The notes under the pieces are model-generated. The model did no database searches, was not told the origin of the DNA, and saw only the letters and a list, made by a program, of their open reading frames with translations. A stretch of 18,888 nucleotides of DNA, from contig JAQUUB010000085.1 of the NCBI GenBank assembly GCA_028694115.1, positions 1 to 18,888 of the forward strand. The letters run 5' to 3'. The position numbers and the translations under genes were made by a program. The first letter of the stretch is position 1; every line of letters starts with the position of its first letter. This document shows, piece by piece, positions 1 through 8,388 of the stretch. This DNA is from Lachnospiraceae bacterium (GTDB taxonomy: Bacteria; Bacillota_A; Clostridia; Lachnospirales; Lachnospiraceae).

Positions 1-1198
1 AAATGGTGAATTAGAGCAGCTGTCTAATATTTATGATGGAAGAATTCTAATTGTAGATTCAAATTTTGTTGTTGTGAAGGATACGTATGCGATATCGGAA
101 GCAAAAACCATGATTTCTGAGGAGATAATTAAGTGCTTTAAAGGGGAAAACGTAACAAACTATGATGATGTAAATCAATACATAGAGATGACGATCCCAA
201 TTGTTGGTGCAGATTCCAAAGAAATAATAGGTGCTATGTTAACTAGTGTTTCCACAGACAGTATTGTAGATAGTATCACACTATTAAAGAGAAAAGCTTT
301 GATATTGGAAATAACTATGGGCATTATTATTTCTGCAATTGCTATGGCTGTTTCTTCTTTTTTGGTACAACCATTTGCCAGAGTTACAAAAGCAATTAGT
401 TCTGTAAAGGAAGGATTTTGGCAGGAGATAATATCAATTCCAGACTATGCAGAAACGGAGTCTATTATGGATGCGTTTAATCAGCTACTTGCAAGAATGA
501 AAATATTAGATGATTCCAGAGAGGAGTTTGTAGCGAATGTCTCACATGAATTGAAGACACCTCTTGCATCCATGAAGGTTTTGGCTGACTCTTTAATTAT
601 ACAAGATAACGCCCCGATAGAATTGTATCGTGAGTTTATGGAGGATATTGCACAGGAAATTGATAGAGAAAATACAATTATTACAGACCTGTTGTCCTTA
701 GTTAAGATGGATAAAATAGCAGGTACATTAAATATTGAATATGTGGATATTAATGAATTGATGGAACTGATTTTAAGACGTCTAAGACCGATTGCAGCTA
801 AAAGTAATATAGAAGTTGTATTTGAAAGTCTGCGACCAGTTGAGGCTGAGGTAGATGAGGTGAAACTCACATTGGCATTTTCCAATTTAATAGAAAATGC
901 TATAAAGTATAATCGAAAAAATGGATGGGTAAAAGTTTCTTTGAATGCGGATCATCAATTCTTTACTTTGGAAGTTTCTGACTCTGGAATAGGGATACCC
1001 GAGGATGCATGTGAACATATTTTTGAGAGGTTCTATCGTGTAGATAAATCTCATTCAAGAGAGATTGGTGGAACCGGTTTAGGTCTCGCAATTACTCGAA
1101 ATGCAATTTTAATGCATCGAGGAGCTATTAAGGTATCAAGTAAAGAAGGAGAAGGAACAACTTTTAATGTAAAAGTTCCTTTGTTTTATATTGCATAG
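1..1198 (+). CDS. Sensor histidine kinase (5'-truncated)
   Basis: This is a membrane-bound sensor kinase of a two-component system. The reading frame is open from the window edge (first full codon at base 2), so the N-terminus lies outside the window; the GTG at 74 is internal. The visible part starts in an extracellular sensor segment (LYDGR-like motif ending in VVKDTY). A transmembrane helix follows at about 296-367 and then a HAMP-like linker. The HisKA dimerisation helix carries the H-box SHELKTP, with the phospho-accepting His at 545-547. The C-terminal HATPase domain shows the N-box (NLIENAIKYN), the G1 box (DSGIGIP), the F-box (IFERFYR) and the G2 box (GGTGLGLAI). The overall architecture is PhoR/WalK-like. 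An OmpR-family response regulator is expected upstream but is not in the window. The lipoprotein gene follows after 30 bp, so the two are probably cotranscribed. The sensed signal is unknown. Confidence 0.93.
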   Translation, partial: NGELEQLSNIYDGRILIVDSNFVVVKDTYAISEAKTMISEEIIKCFKGENVTNYDDVNQYIEMTIPIVGADSKEIIGAMLTSVSTDSIVDSITLLKRKALILEITMGIIISAIAMAVSSFLVQPFARVTKAISSVKEGFWQEIISIPDYAETESIMDAFNQLLARMKILDDSREEFVANVSHELKTPLASMKVLADSLIIQDNAPIELYREFMEDIAQEIDRENTIITDLLSLVKMDKIAGTLNIEYVDINELMELILRRLRPIAAKSNIEVVFESLRPVEAEVDEVKLTLAFSNLIENAIKYNRKNGWVKVSLNADHQFFTLEVSDSGIGIPEDACEHIFERFYRVDKSHSREIGGTGLGLAITRNAILMHRGAIKVSSKEGEGTTFNVKVPLFYIA

Positions 1199-1228
1199 GA
1201 AGTTAGTGATTATGGAAGGGAGTGTCAC

Positions 1229-2161
1229 GTGAAAAAAACGAAGTATACGATACTTATGATTATATTATTGTCTTTTTGCCTTTTTGCATGTGGCAGTACT
1301 AAAACCATACAGACAAGGGCGCAAGGAGAAAATTCCTATCAGATATACTATTTAAACAAAGATGAAACAAAGATAATAAGTGAAGAATTTGTACCTGATT
1401 CGCCTGATACAAAAACGTTAGTTTCTGAAATGTTGACTCAGTTATCTAGAGAACCAGTAAATTTTAATTTGAAAAAAGTGCTGGGTAATGATACAAAGAT
1501 GGTAGATTATAAATTAGAAGCAAATCAAATAATATTAAACTTTGATGACGGATATTTGAATATGAGTAAAACAACCGAAATTCTGTTTCGTGCATCTGTC
1601 GTAAAAACAATGACGCAAATCCCTAAAATAGAATGCATCTCTTTTCAAATTAATGGGAATCCTTTAGTGGATACGAATGGGAAACCTGTTGGTAATATGA
1701 TGGCAGAATCATTTATTGACAATACGGGGAATGAAATAAATTCTTATGAAAAGACAACAGTCACTTTATATTTTGCTAATAATGAAGGTAATAAGCTCGT
1801 AGAGAAAAAGGAAGATGTAATTTATAGTAGTAATATCTCTATGGAAAAACTGGTCCTAGAAAAGCTAATTGAAGGTCCTGTTGATAAAGATGTAAAGCCT
1901 ACCTTAGATCCTGAACGGAAAATAAATAGTATAACATTGAAAGATGGAATATGTTATGTTGACCTCACAGGCATAGCAGTTGATACTTCGGGATATATAT
2001 CAGAAGAGCTATCACTCTATTCCATTGTAAATTCACTTTCGGAGCTGAAAAATGTAAATAAAGTACAAATATCTATAGATGGAGAATCTAATCGAATGTT
2101 TCGTGAGAATATGGATTTATCAGGTACTTTTGAAAGAAATTTGGACTTAGTTGAACAATAA
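1229..2161 (+). CDS. GerMN-domain lipoprotein
   Basis: This is a predicted exported lipoprotein of 310 residues. It begins with a basic, hydrophobic signal peptide ending in the lipobox LFAC, so Cys21 would be lipidated. Two copies of a GerMN-type domain follow, at roughly residues 38-165 and 175-305. Each contains the pattern of a short strand, a helix with KxLV/ExL and a conserved ...INSI/..VLGN... then LNF/VDL segment. GerMN domains are known from the Bacillus spore-germination protein GerM and from lipoproteins encoded beside sensor kinases (LpqB-like arrangements). The start codon is GTG, supported by GGAAGGGAG at 1214-1222 with 6 nt spacing. It sits between the histidine kinase and comEC with very short gaps. 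It could modulate the kinase from the outside of the membrane or take part in sporulation or germination; neither is shown by the sequence. Confidence 0.85.
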   Translation: MKKTKYTILMIILLSFCLFACGSTKTIQTRAQGENSYQIYYLNKDETKIISEEFVPDSPDTKTLVSEMLTQLSREPVNFNLKKVLGNDTKMVDYKLEANQIILNFDDGYLNMSKTTEILFRASVVKTMTQIPKIECISFQINGNPLVDTNGKPVGNMMAESFIDNTGNEINSYEKTTVTLYFANNEGNKLVEKKEDVIYSSNISMEKLVLEKLIEGPVDKDVKPTLDPERKINSITLKDGICYVDLTGIAVDTSGYISEELSLYSIVNSLSELKNVNKVQISIDGESNRMFRENMDLSGTFERNLDLVEQ

Positions 2162-2181
2162 GGGAAGGAGACTTGTTTTAT

Positions 2182-4380
2182 TTGAGAGGCAGACCGTTAT
2201 GTATTATGAGTCTGAGTTTTCTATGTGTAATATATTTGTTGTTGACAATTTGGCCGTTGCCCATTTATAATAATGTCATTCTTGATGGGCAGACGGTCAT
2301 AATAGAAGGTCAGATTTATCAAAAAGAATTTAAAAATAATAAATTTCTAATTTATCTTAATGATGCTTGTCATTCTGACAGCAGAAATTCCAATTTACAA
2401 CTGAATAAAGAATCATATGGAGTAATTGTTTATTTGCAAGATAGTAATTTCAAGTTCGAAGAATCACCCAGAATTGGTGCAACTATTAGAATTAAAGGCA
2501 GTGAGCATTCCTTCTCAGAAGTGTCGAACGAAGGTCAATTTGATATTGCCAGATACTATCAAATTAAAGGAATTGATTTTCAAGTGACAAATGCTGTTAT
2601 TTTAGGAAAAGGTGCAAATGAGAATGCTTTACTAGAAGGTCTTAGCTTATTCCGTATGAAGATGTCTAACATATATGATTCTATCTTGTCAGAAAATGAA
2701 TCTAGTATTATAAAGGCAATGGTACTTGGAGATAAGGCGAATATCAATATAGAGATAAAAGAGCTTTACCAAAGGGCAGGACTTAGCCATGCACTTTGCA
2801 TTTCGGGAATGCATATTTCTCTAATCGGATTAACGCTCTATCAATTATTGCGTAAAATCAAACTACCTATTTGCATTGCGGGAAGCGTTGTTATGTTTTT
2901 ACTAATCATCTATGGGATTATGACTGGAATGGGGACTGCCACATATAGGGCTGTCATTATGTTCACATTATCTATGATAGCAGAAATGATTGGAAGAGCA
3001 TATGATTTGCTCTCGTCCATGGCTTTCTCCATCCTGTTAACCCTTATAAAAGAACCACTCTTAATATATGATTCAGGATTCTTACTTTCTTTTGGTGCTG
3101 TTATGGGAATCGCTTTTGTGCTTCCTGCGTTGGAAGATATATATCGTGGTAGGAACAAACTGTTTCGTGCAATGAAATGTAGTCTATCAATTCAGTTATT
3201 TACACTTCCAATTACCTTGTTTTTCTTTTTCCAGTTTCCTATTTATTCCATATTACTAAATATAATAATGATTCCATTACTTCCTGTCTTAATTGGTAGT
3301 GCTATGGTTGGTGGAGTTGTGGCAATAGTTTGGATTGAAGCAGGCAGAATACTATGTTTTCCATGCCAGATGATTCTAAAGATCTATGAAGGGGGGTGTC
3401 GCCTATGCGATAAAATACCAGGAAGTATTTGCGTGACTGGAAGACCAGCAATTTGGCAGATAATTACTTATTATACAGTTTTATTTCTTTTTGTTTTCTA
3501 CTTTAGAAAAATAAGAAATCGATTAGTGAGCATTCTATTATCATCTTTCACTATCACGATACTTATGTTCTTAATATGCTATACCTATATTCCAGATTTC
3601 ACTATGACCGTTTTAGATGTTTCACAAGGTGATTGTATTTATTTTAGAAACAAATCAGGTACTACTTTTTTATTTGATGGGGGAAGTACAGATGTTGATG
3701 AAATATCAAAATACAGAATTGTTCCTTATTTAAAGTATCAAGGAACCTCTAAAATTGATTTTATTTTTATCAGCCATACGGATAACGATCATATCAATGG
3801 GATTGAAGGAATACTAAATGAAATGGGGAATGGTGGAATACGGGTGAAGTGTCTTGTTATGCCGGTTTTAGCAGAGTATGATGATGCATATTTGCGCTTG
3901 GTAGAAATTGCAAGAAGTAAGAATGTACAGGTTAAATATATGCAGAAAGGAGATCGGATTTTATGTACAGACACAGAATTAACCTGTTTGTTTACTGGTA
4001 AAGAATTCATTAATGAAAGCAAGAATGCGGATTCCATGGTATTAGATGTAAAGAATAAGAAATTTAGAGCCTTACTAACAGGTGATTTGGAGGGTGTAGG
4101 AGAAACTCAAATAATGAACCAAGTCAAAGGGAAACATTACAATCTACTTAAAGTAGCACATCATGGGTCGAAAAATTCAACATCAAAAGAATTCCTATCT
4201 ATTATCAAGCCAGAGATATCAGTCATATCATGTGGATTAAATAATTCTTATGGACATCCACATCAGGAACTTTTAAAACGTTTACAGCAAGAAAGCAAGA
4301 TGATCTATATTACAAAAGACTGTGGGGCAGTTACTATCAAAATATACGGAGAGAAGATGCAATTATTCAAGGCAAAATAG
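2182..4380 (+). CDS. comEC: ComEC/Rec2-type DNA internalisation protein
   Basis: ComEC forms the membrane channel that passes single-stranded DNA into the cytoplasm during natural transformation. All three usual parts are present in about 732 residues. A DUF4131-like N-terminal region follows two early membrane segments. The polytopic Competence domain spans about residues 175-440 and includes the signature ALCISGMHISLIG. The C-terminal metallo-beta-lactamase-like domain spans about 470-730, with VSQGDCI, LFDGG, SHTDNDH, TGDLE, AHHGSKNS and SYGHPH. The metal-binding HxDxDH motif is intact. The start is uncertain: TTG at 2173 lies only 2 nt after AAGGAG (2165-2170), while TTG at 2182 is 11 nt away and gives the family-like N-terminus MRGRPLC, so the latter is chosen. 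It is 11-20 bp from the lipoprotein gene. Without comEA or comF visible here, competence itself cannot be inferred. Confidence 0.93.
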   Translation: MRGRPLCIMSLSFLCVIYLLLTIWPLPIYNNVILDGQTVIIEGQIYQKEFKNNKFLIYLNDACHSDSRNSNLQLNKESYGVIVYLQDSNFKFEESPRIGATIRIKGSEHSFSEVSNEGQFDIARYYQIKGIDFQVTNAVILGKGANENALLEGLSLFRMKMSNIYDSILSENESSIIKAMVLGDKANINIEIKELYQRAGLSHALCISGMHISLIGLTLYQLLRKIKLPICIAGSVVMFLLIIYGIMTGMGTATYRAVIMFTLSMIAEMIGRAYDLLSSMAFSILLTLIKEPLLIYDSGFLLSFGAVMGIAFVLPALEDIYRGRNKLFRAMKCSLSIQLFTLPITLFFFFQFPIYSILLNIIMIPLLPVLIGSAMVGGVVAIVWIEAGRILCFPCQMILKIYEGGCRLCDKIPGSICVTGRPAIWQIITYYTVLFLFVFYFRKIRNRLVSILLSSFTITILMFLICYTYIPDFTMTVLDVSQGDCIYFRNKSGTTFLFDGGSTDVDEISKYRIVPYLKYQGTSKIDFIFISHTDNDHINGIEGILNEMGNGGIRVKCLVMPVLAEYDDAYLRLVEIARSKNVQVKYMQKGDRILCTDTELTCLFTGKEFINESKNADSMVLDVKNKKFRALLTGDLEGVGETQIMNQVKGKHYNLLKVAHHGSKNSTSKEFLSIIKPEISVISCGLNNSYGHPHQELLKRLQQESKMIYITKDCGAVTIKIYGEKMQLFKAK

Positions 4381-4398
4381 GAAAGAAGGAAATCGTAT

Positions 4399-6954
4399 AT
4401 GAAAACAAAAATAGGTTTTATAGGATGTAGTCTCATAGGTACCATTATTTTATCGTGCAATGTATATGCAGGTTATGCAGTAAAAGCAGGGGATGTTGTT
4501 GTGGAAACAATGTCAGGTGAAGTATATGAAAGCAATTATTACCCAGATGATGAGTTATTCAGGATTAAGTGGAGTGGATTAAAATATTCTCCTGTAGTAG
4601 ATATGACAAAAATGGATAAAGGTGGTGATAATTATGCTGCATTATCTTATCAAATTCCTATAGGACCATCACAGGATGGAAAATTGGGTATTGTTGAAAA
4701 AAATAACATAGGAGAAATACAACCTTACACAAATGGAACATATTGTTTTGAAAATCTTACTGAAAAGGACGTAAATTTTAGAAAAGTTGTTGTTAGTTTT
4801 ACAGTGATTCCAGAGAACACACCCATTAATTCATTCTGTAAGAGTTATCAAATTGTTCCTAGTTTAGATATTGATAGAGAACAACCGGTGATAGAGAATA
4901 TTGATACATTATTAAATGATCAGAAGAACCAAGTCTGTACTTCTGTCACACTAATACCAAATGCAAGTGATGCGACTTCTGGATTATCAAAATACCCCTA
5001 TTCATGGGATGGGGGAAAGACATGGACAGCAGAAAAAGAACATATGGTATCTAAAAACGGGATCTATGTATTAACCGTTAAAGATAAGGTAAAAAAGGAA
5101 GCAACACGTTCGATAACAGTCAGTCAAATAGATGAACAGCCACCAGTAATCTTAGAAGTTACAAAAACACCTCTGAATATGATAAATAGTTATGCAAAAT
5201 CTGTACTTATTAAGGTTAATGCTATGGACGAAGGCGTTGGCTTACATATGAAACCCTATTCGTTTGATGGTGGTATGTCTTTTACAGATAGTAATGAAAT
5301 GCTGGTATCCCAAAATGGAGTTGTTGCGATTTGGGTTAGAGATAAAGTTGGGAATATTCAGCAAAGGGAAGTTAAGATAGATTCAATAGATGATAAGGGT
5401 CCTAAAATAGAAAACAATCTTCAAATAATTGGTCAGGAATCAAATAAATATGGTAGAATTGTAGAATTACAAATAGAAGGTTTGGATTCGGAATCTGGAA
5501 TTGGAGAATGTCCTTATTCCTGGGATGAGGGAATCACCTGGGTAAATGATAAAAAAATAATTGTAACGGAAAACAAGGTAGTAAGTCTACAATGCAGAGA
5601 TCGACTATTAAATACATCTACTTTAAAATTAGAAATTGGAAATATTGATCGAAATCCACCAATACTACACGCTGCCAATCTAGTAAGGATCAATGAAGTA
5701 AATGGTTATTGTAAAGAATGTTCCGTAAAAATAGAAGCAGAGGATACGAAAGCAGGATTGCACGAACAGGCATATTCATTTAACGGTGGAATAACATATC
5801 AAAAGAATAAAGAGAATACAATTGTACAAAATGAAACTGTAGATATTGCAATAAGAGATGGATTGTCAAATATTTGCAGGAGTAGTGTATCAATTAATTG
5901 TATTGATAGAGAAGCGCCTACTATTAAAGGTATTACAGAAAAATTAATTGATCAAAATGGAATATACGGGAAGAGTAAAGAAATAACAATAGAAGCAGAG
6001 GATAAAAAATCAGGAATACACCTTAAACCATATTCTTTTGACGATGGATTGACATGGACAAGTTCTAACAGTAAAGAAATTCATGAGAGTACACCTGTCA
6101 TTGTAGCTGTAAGAGACAGCCTCTTTAATATTTCAAAAAGAACAGTTATTATTGATGATGTAGATAATTGTAAACCAACCATTCGAATTACTGGAAATCC
6201 TACAGAAAAGGTAAATCGCAATGTGACACTGACATTCTACGGAACAGATAATCAATCAGGAATTGCATCTTTATGGATTCAAAATGATGCAATTAGGGCA
6301 AAAACAAAAATTGGTGATTATGTAGTTACGAACAGTAAAACAGGTATAAAGTCGGGAAGCAAAAGTGTGAAAGAAAAAATAGTCATTTCTACAAACGGTA
6401 GTTACCGTTTCTTTCTCTATGATTATATAGGTAATCTTACAGAATATGTTATCAATGTAAATAAAATAGATCGCACAATTAGAAATGATAGTAATGATGA
6501 AGAAGATGATGATGGAAATGGAGATTATCCTAATATAAGTGAAAGAAAGGATACAGAGGTAGATAGCGGTTATGACCAAATTAGCCAAAATAAAGGAGTA
6601 ATTAACCAGAAAGTGATAAAAAATACAGCGATAATATCAGATAATGAATATAATGGTATATCTGATAATAATGTCACAGGGGAAACAGAGCATATGAAAA
6701 TCGTAAGACTAAGTGGAAATGATATAATAGAATCTAATGATGTGGCTACGATAGAAGAAACTTTAGAAGAAAATTTAGCTCAGGCAGACCAAGGAAATAT
6801 AGAAATAAAGTATCCTGAAAAGCAAGAAAAAGATGAGAGTGGAAAATGGGTAAAACTAGGTGGATTTGTTATGATGCTGTTTACACTGATCAGTGTATCA
6901 TTTCTAATCTTATACAAAAGTGGAGTGATAAAAAAACAGGAAGAAGAGAGTTGA
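4399..6954 (+). CDS. Exported, membrane-anchored repeat protein
   Basis: I do not recognise a named family for this 851-residue protein. It has a Sec-type signal peptide (probable cleavage after VYA near residue 24; a cysteine at 20 leaves a weaker lipobox reading). A unique N-terminal domain extends to about residue 155. Five tandem repeats of about 86 residues (159-588) follow, then a degenerate sixth (589-690). Each repeat runs from a [D/N]-x-x-P-x-I start, through an acidic xDxxSG[LI] turn and P-Y-S-[FW]-[DN]-x-G-x-[TS]-[WFY], to V-[RK]-D-x-x-x-N, ending in ID. This is the style of bacterial Ig-like or PKD-like beta-sandwich repeats. A very acidic linker (about 697-708), a long disordered stretch and a C-terminal transmembrane helix (about 819-840) with a short charged tail complete it. 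RBS AAGAAGG lies at 4383-4389. It starts 18 bp after comEC and is probably cotranscribed. A cell-surface binding or adhesive role is inferred. Confidence 0.85.
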   Translation: MKTKIGFIGCSLIGTIILSCNVYAGYAVKAGDVVVETMSGEVYESNYYPDDELFRIKWSGLKYSPVVDMTKMDKGGDNYAALSYQIPIGPSQDGKLGIVEKNNIGEIQPYTNGTYCFENLTEKDVNFRKVVVSFTVIPENTPINSFCKSYQIVPSLDIDREQPVIENIDTLLNDQKNQVCTSVTLIPNASDATSGLSKYPYSWDGGKTWTAEKEHMVSKNGIYVLTVKDKVKKEATRSITVSQIDEQPPVILEVTKTPLNMINSYAKSVLIKVNAMDEGVGLHMKPYSFDGGMSFTDSNEMLVSQNGVVAIWVRDKVGNIQQREVKIDSIDDKGPKIENNLQIIGQESNKYGRIVELQIEGLDSESGIGECPYSWDEGITWVNDKKIIVTENKVVSLQCRDRLLNTSTLKLEIGNIDRNPPILHAANLVRINEVNGYCKECSVKIEAEDTKAGLHEQAYSFNGGITYQKNKENTIVQNETVDIAIRDGLSNICRSSVSINCIDREAPTIKGITEKLIDQNGIYGKSKEITIEAEDKKSGIHLKPYSFDDGLTWTSSNSKEIHESTPVIVAVRDSLFNISKRTVIIDDVDNCKPTIRITGNPTEKVNRNVTLTFYGTDNQSGIASLWIQNDAIRAKTKIGDYVVTNSKTGIKSGSKSVKEKIVISTNGSYRFFLYDYIGNLTEYVINVNKIDRTIRNDSNDEEDDDGNGDYPNISERKDTEVDSGYDQISQNKGVINQKVIKNTAIISDNEYNGISDNNVTGETEHMKIVRLSGNDIIESNDVATIEETLEENLAQADQGNIEIKYPEKQEKDESGKWVKLGGFVMMLFTLISVSFLILYKSGVIKKQEEES
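4873..6468 (+). repeat. Six tandem 86-residue Ig-like coding repeats
   Basis: Within the 4399-6954 gene, repeat units begin at residues 159, 245, 332, 417, 503 and 589, giving periods of 86, 87, 85, 86 and 86 codons and a longer last unit of about 102. Conserved landmarks in each are the Pro near the start, the AxDxxSG turn, PYSFDGG, the aromatic residue after it, and VRDxxxN. The units have diverged in sequence, so this is an old protein repeat, not a recent DNA duplication. Confidence 0.85.
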
Positions 6955-6979
6955 CGTTGTGAATTTCCTATGCCATGAT
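6951..6979 (+). promoter_or_regulatory. Candidate sigma-A promoter for holA
   Basis: The -35 element is TTGACG at 6951-6956, overlapping the stop codon of the repeat-protein gene. After 17 bp comes CATGAT at 6974-6979, preceded by TG one base upstream (extended -10). The -35 match is good and the -10 is weak, so this is a moderate-confidence call. It would drive holA from a leader of about 80 nt. Confidence 0.4.
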
Positions 6980-7011
6980 AGAGATAAATAATAATTCAAC
7001 TATTGATTTGG

Positions 7012-7032
7012 AATCATGCTTTACGCATGATT
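7012..7032 (+). other. Perfect hairpin in the holA leader
   Basis: AATCATGC at 7012-7019 and GCATGATT at 7025-7032 form an 8-bp perfect inverted repeat with a 5-nt loop. There is no T-run after it, so it is not a normal intrinsic terminator. A second, weaker pairing, GCATG 7035-7039 with CATGC 7047-7051, follows immediately. Both would lie in the untranslated leader of holA if the promoter at 6951-6979 is used. Confidence 0.55.
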
Positions 7033-7045
7033 TAGCATGACGAAA

Positions 7046-7065
7046 GCATGCAGATGGGTATAATT
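7046..7065 (+). promoter_or_regulatory. Shared GCATGC-AGATGGGTATAATT leader motif
   Basis: GCATGC at 7046-7051 is followed by AGATGGGTATAATT at 7052-7065, directly before the ATG at 7066. Nearly the same element precedes the ABC gene (18470-18489), and its 3' half precedes mutY (10059-10072). It occupies the ribosome binding site position and lacks a standard GGAGG. An AGRTG core can pair partly with the CACCU part of the 16S tail. Confidence 0.5.
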
Positions 7066-8043
7066 ATGCAAAGCATTGAACAAGATATTAAAAGTGGTGA
7101 ATTTAGTCAAATTTATTTGCTTTACGGAGAAGAAAGTTATCTTCGTAAAGCGTATAAAAATAAATTAAAGGATGCACTCTCCAAACCAGATGATAATATG
7201 AATGTGACTTACTATGAAGGGAAAGAGACGAATCCTCTAGAAATTATTGATTTGGCTGAAACCATGCCATTTTTAGCACCACATCGATTAATTATGATAG
7301 AAAATAGTGGATTTTTCAAAAGCTCATGTGAACAATTGGCAGACTATTTAACAGATGCTGCTGATTCAACATACTTTATCTTTATAGAGAGTGAAGTTGA
7401 TAAACGTAGTAAAATGTTTAAAACAGTTAAGAACAAAGGTCGTGCAGTTGAAATGGCAAGACAGGATGAACAGAGACTAAAGACATGGGCAGCCGGCATT
7501 ATAAAGCGGAATGGCAAAAATGTGCGAGAGAATACCTTGAATTTACTTTTATCAAGGACTGGTACGGACATGGAAAATTTAGTACAGGAATTAGAAAAAT
7601 TAATTTGTTTTGCATATGATAGGGAAATTATAGCAGATGAAGATGTTGAAGCGATCTGTACAACAAAAGTTAGTAATCAGATATTTGATATGATAAATTG
7701 TATTGCAGAGAAAAAGCAGAAACGTGCACTAGAGCTATATTATGACCTTTTGGCATTGAAGGAACCACCTATGAGAATATTATTCTTGATTGTTAGACAA
7801 TTTAATTTATTGATGCAGGTAAAAGAATTATTGAAGAAAACAAATGATACCAAGAAAATAGGAGAAAAAACAGGATTATATGGATTTATCGTATCAAAAT
7901 ATATTGCACAATCAAAGCGATTTAAAATGGCAGATTTGCATGAAGCACTAAAAGACTGCGTAGAAACGGAAGAAGCTGTTAAAACGGGCAAAATGAATGA
8001 TGTTATGAGCGTAGAATTGCTCATTGTCAAATATTCGGCCTGA
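7066..8043 (+). CDS. holA: DNA polymerase III subunit delta
   Basis: HolA is the delta subunit of the clamp loader, which opens the DnaN sliding clamp and loads it on primed DNA. The 325-residue product has the family's N-terminal segment (QIYLLYGEESYLRKAYKNKLKDAL). The adenylate-kinase-like core includes the M-P-F-L-x-x-x-R-L-[IV] element (ETMPFLAPHRLIMIENSGFF). The region LVQELEKLICFA follows, then the C-terminal helical collar with RILFLIVRQFNLLMQVKELL and KSKRFKMADL-like helices. The start is placed at ATG 7066 because MQSIEQDIKSGEFSQIYLLYGEE matches the usual N-terminus; upstream in-frame ATGs at 7048 and 7054 would add MQMGII. Housekeeping location next to comEC is common in Firmicutes, where holA often follows comEC. 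Here the large repeat protein is inserted between them. Confidence 0.94.
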   Translation: MQSIEQDIKSGEFSQIYLLYGEESYLRKAYKNKLKDALSKPDDNMNVTYYEGKETNPLEIIDLAETMPFLAPHRLIMIENSGFFKSSCEQLADYLTDAADSTYFIFIESEVDKRSKMFKTVKNKGRAVEMARQDEQRLKTWAAGIIKRNGKNVRENTLNLLLSRTGTDMENLVQELEKLICFAYDREIIADEDVEAICTTKVSNQIFDMINCIAEKKQKRALELYYDLLALKEPPMRILFLIVRQFNLLMQVKELLKKTNDTKKIGEKTGLYGFIVSKYIAQSKRFKMADLHEALKDCVETEEAVKTGKMNDVMSVELLIVKYSA

Positions 8044-8052
8044 TAGTATAAT
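8024..8052 (+). promoter_or_regulatory. Sigma-A promoter for the 96-aa protein gene
   Basis: TTGTCA at 8024-8029 and TATAAT at 8047-8052 are separated by exactly 17 bp. The -35 lies inside the end of holA and the -10 just after its stop codon. The leader that follows holds a small inverted repeat, ATAGTT 8056-8061 with AACTAT 8069-8074. This is one of the best promoters in the window. Confidence 0.75.
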
Positions 8053-8097
8053 TAAATAGTTACAATGCAACTATAGAATCAGTAAGGAGGCTACGAC

Positions 8098-8388
8098 ATG
8101 TCATTTTTTGATGATTTAGGAGAAAACATATCCAATATGGCAAAAGATGTAGGAGAGAAAGCAAAGGAATTATCTGGAACAGCAAAAATTCATGCAAATA
8201 TAAAGGCTGAAGAAGTTAAAATTCAGGAATTATATTATAAGCTGGGCAGAAAGTATTATGAGCTTTATCAGCTAACTCCGGATGAAGGTGTAAGAGATAT
8301 CGTAAGTAAGATAGATGATAGCAACAAAAAAATACATGAATTTAAAGAAGACTTAAAAGATGCAAATGAAGATAATGGGGCTGTGTAA
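8098..8388 (+). CDS. Small helical protein, function unknown
   Basis: This 96-residue soluble protein has no signal peptide or membrane segment. It is rich in Lys and Glu and predicted to be almost entirely helical: an N-terminal amphipathic stretch (FFDDLGENISNMAKDVGEKAKEL), a central coiled-coil-like part with the motif KIQELYYKLGRKYYELY, and a charged C-terminal helix. Similar small proteins, some carrying an added zinc ribbon, occur in clostridia; no function is established that I can name. The start ATG has a textbook RBS, AAGGAGG at 8083-8089, 8 nt upstream. A strong promoter (8024-8052) and a hairpin terminator beginning in its last codons frame it as an independently transcribed, probably well expressed gene. 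Confidence 0.85.
   Translation: MSFFDDLGENISNMAKDVGEKAKELSGTAKIHANIKAEEVKIQELYYKLGRKYYELYQLTPDEGVRDIVSKIDDSNKKIHEFKEDLKDANEDNGAV

Noticed and set aside
481..885. Antisense open frame across the histidine kinase, and similar antisense frames under comEC, holA, mutY, the ABC genes and glyA
   Set aside because: They have no RBS or family signature, and their composition mirrors the opposite-strand gene, so they are frame shadows.
4873..6468. DNA-level repeat array or CRISPR in the repeat-protein gene
   Set aside because: The periodicity is at the protein level (about 258 bp units, well diverged, in one open frame); there are no short identical repeats with unique spacers.
7012..7032. Reading the perfect hairpin before holA as an intrinsic terminator
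   Set aside because: No T-tract follows and the next bases lead straight into the holA start region.
8056..8074. Operator role for the ATAGTT/AACTAT inverted repeat in the leader of the 96-residue protein gene
   Set aside because: It is a 6-bp AT-rich palindrome, too likely by chance in this composition to support a claim beyond noting it.
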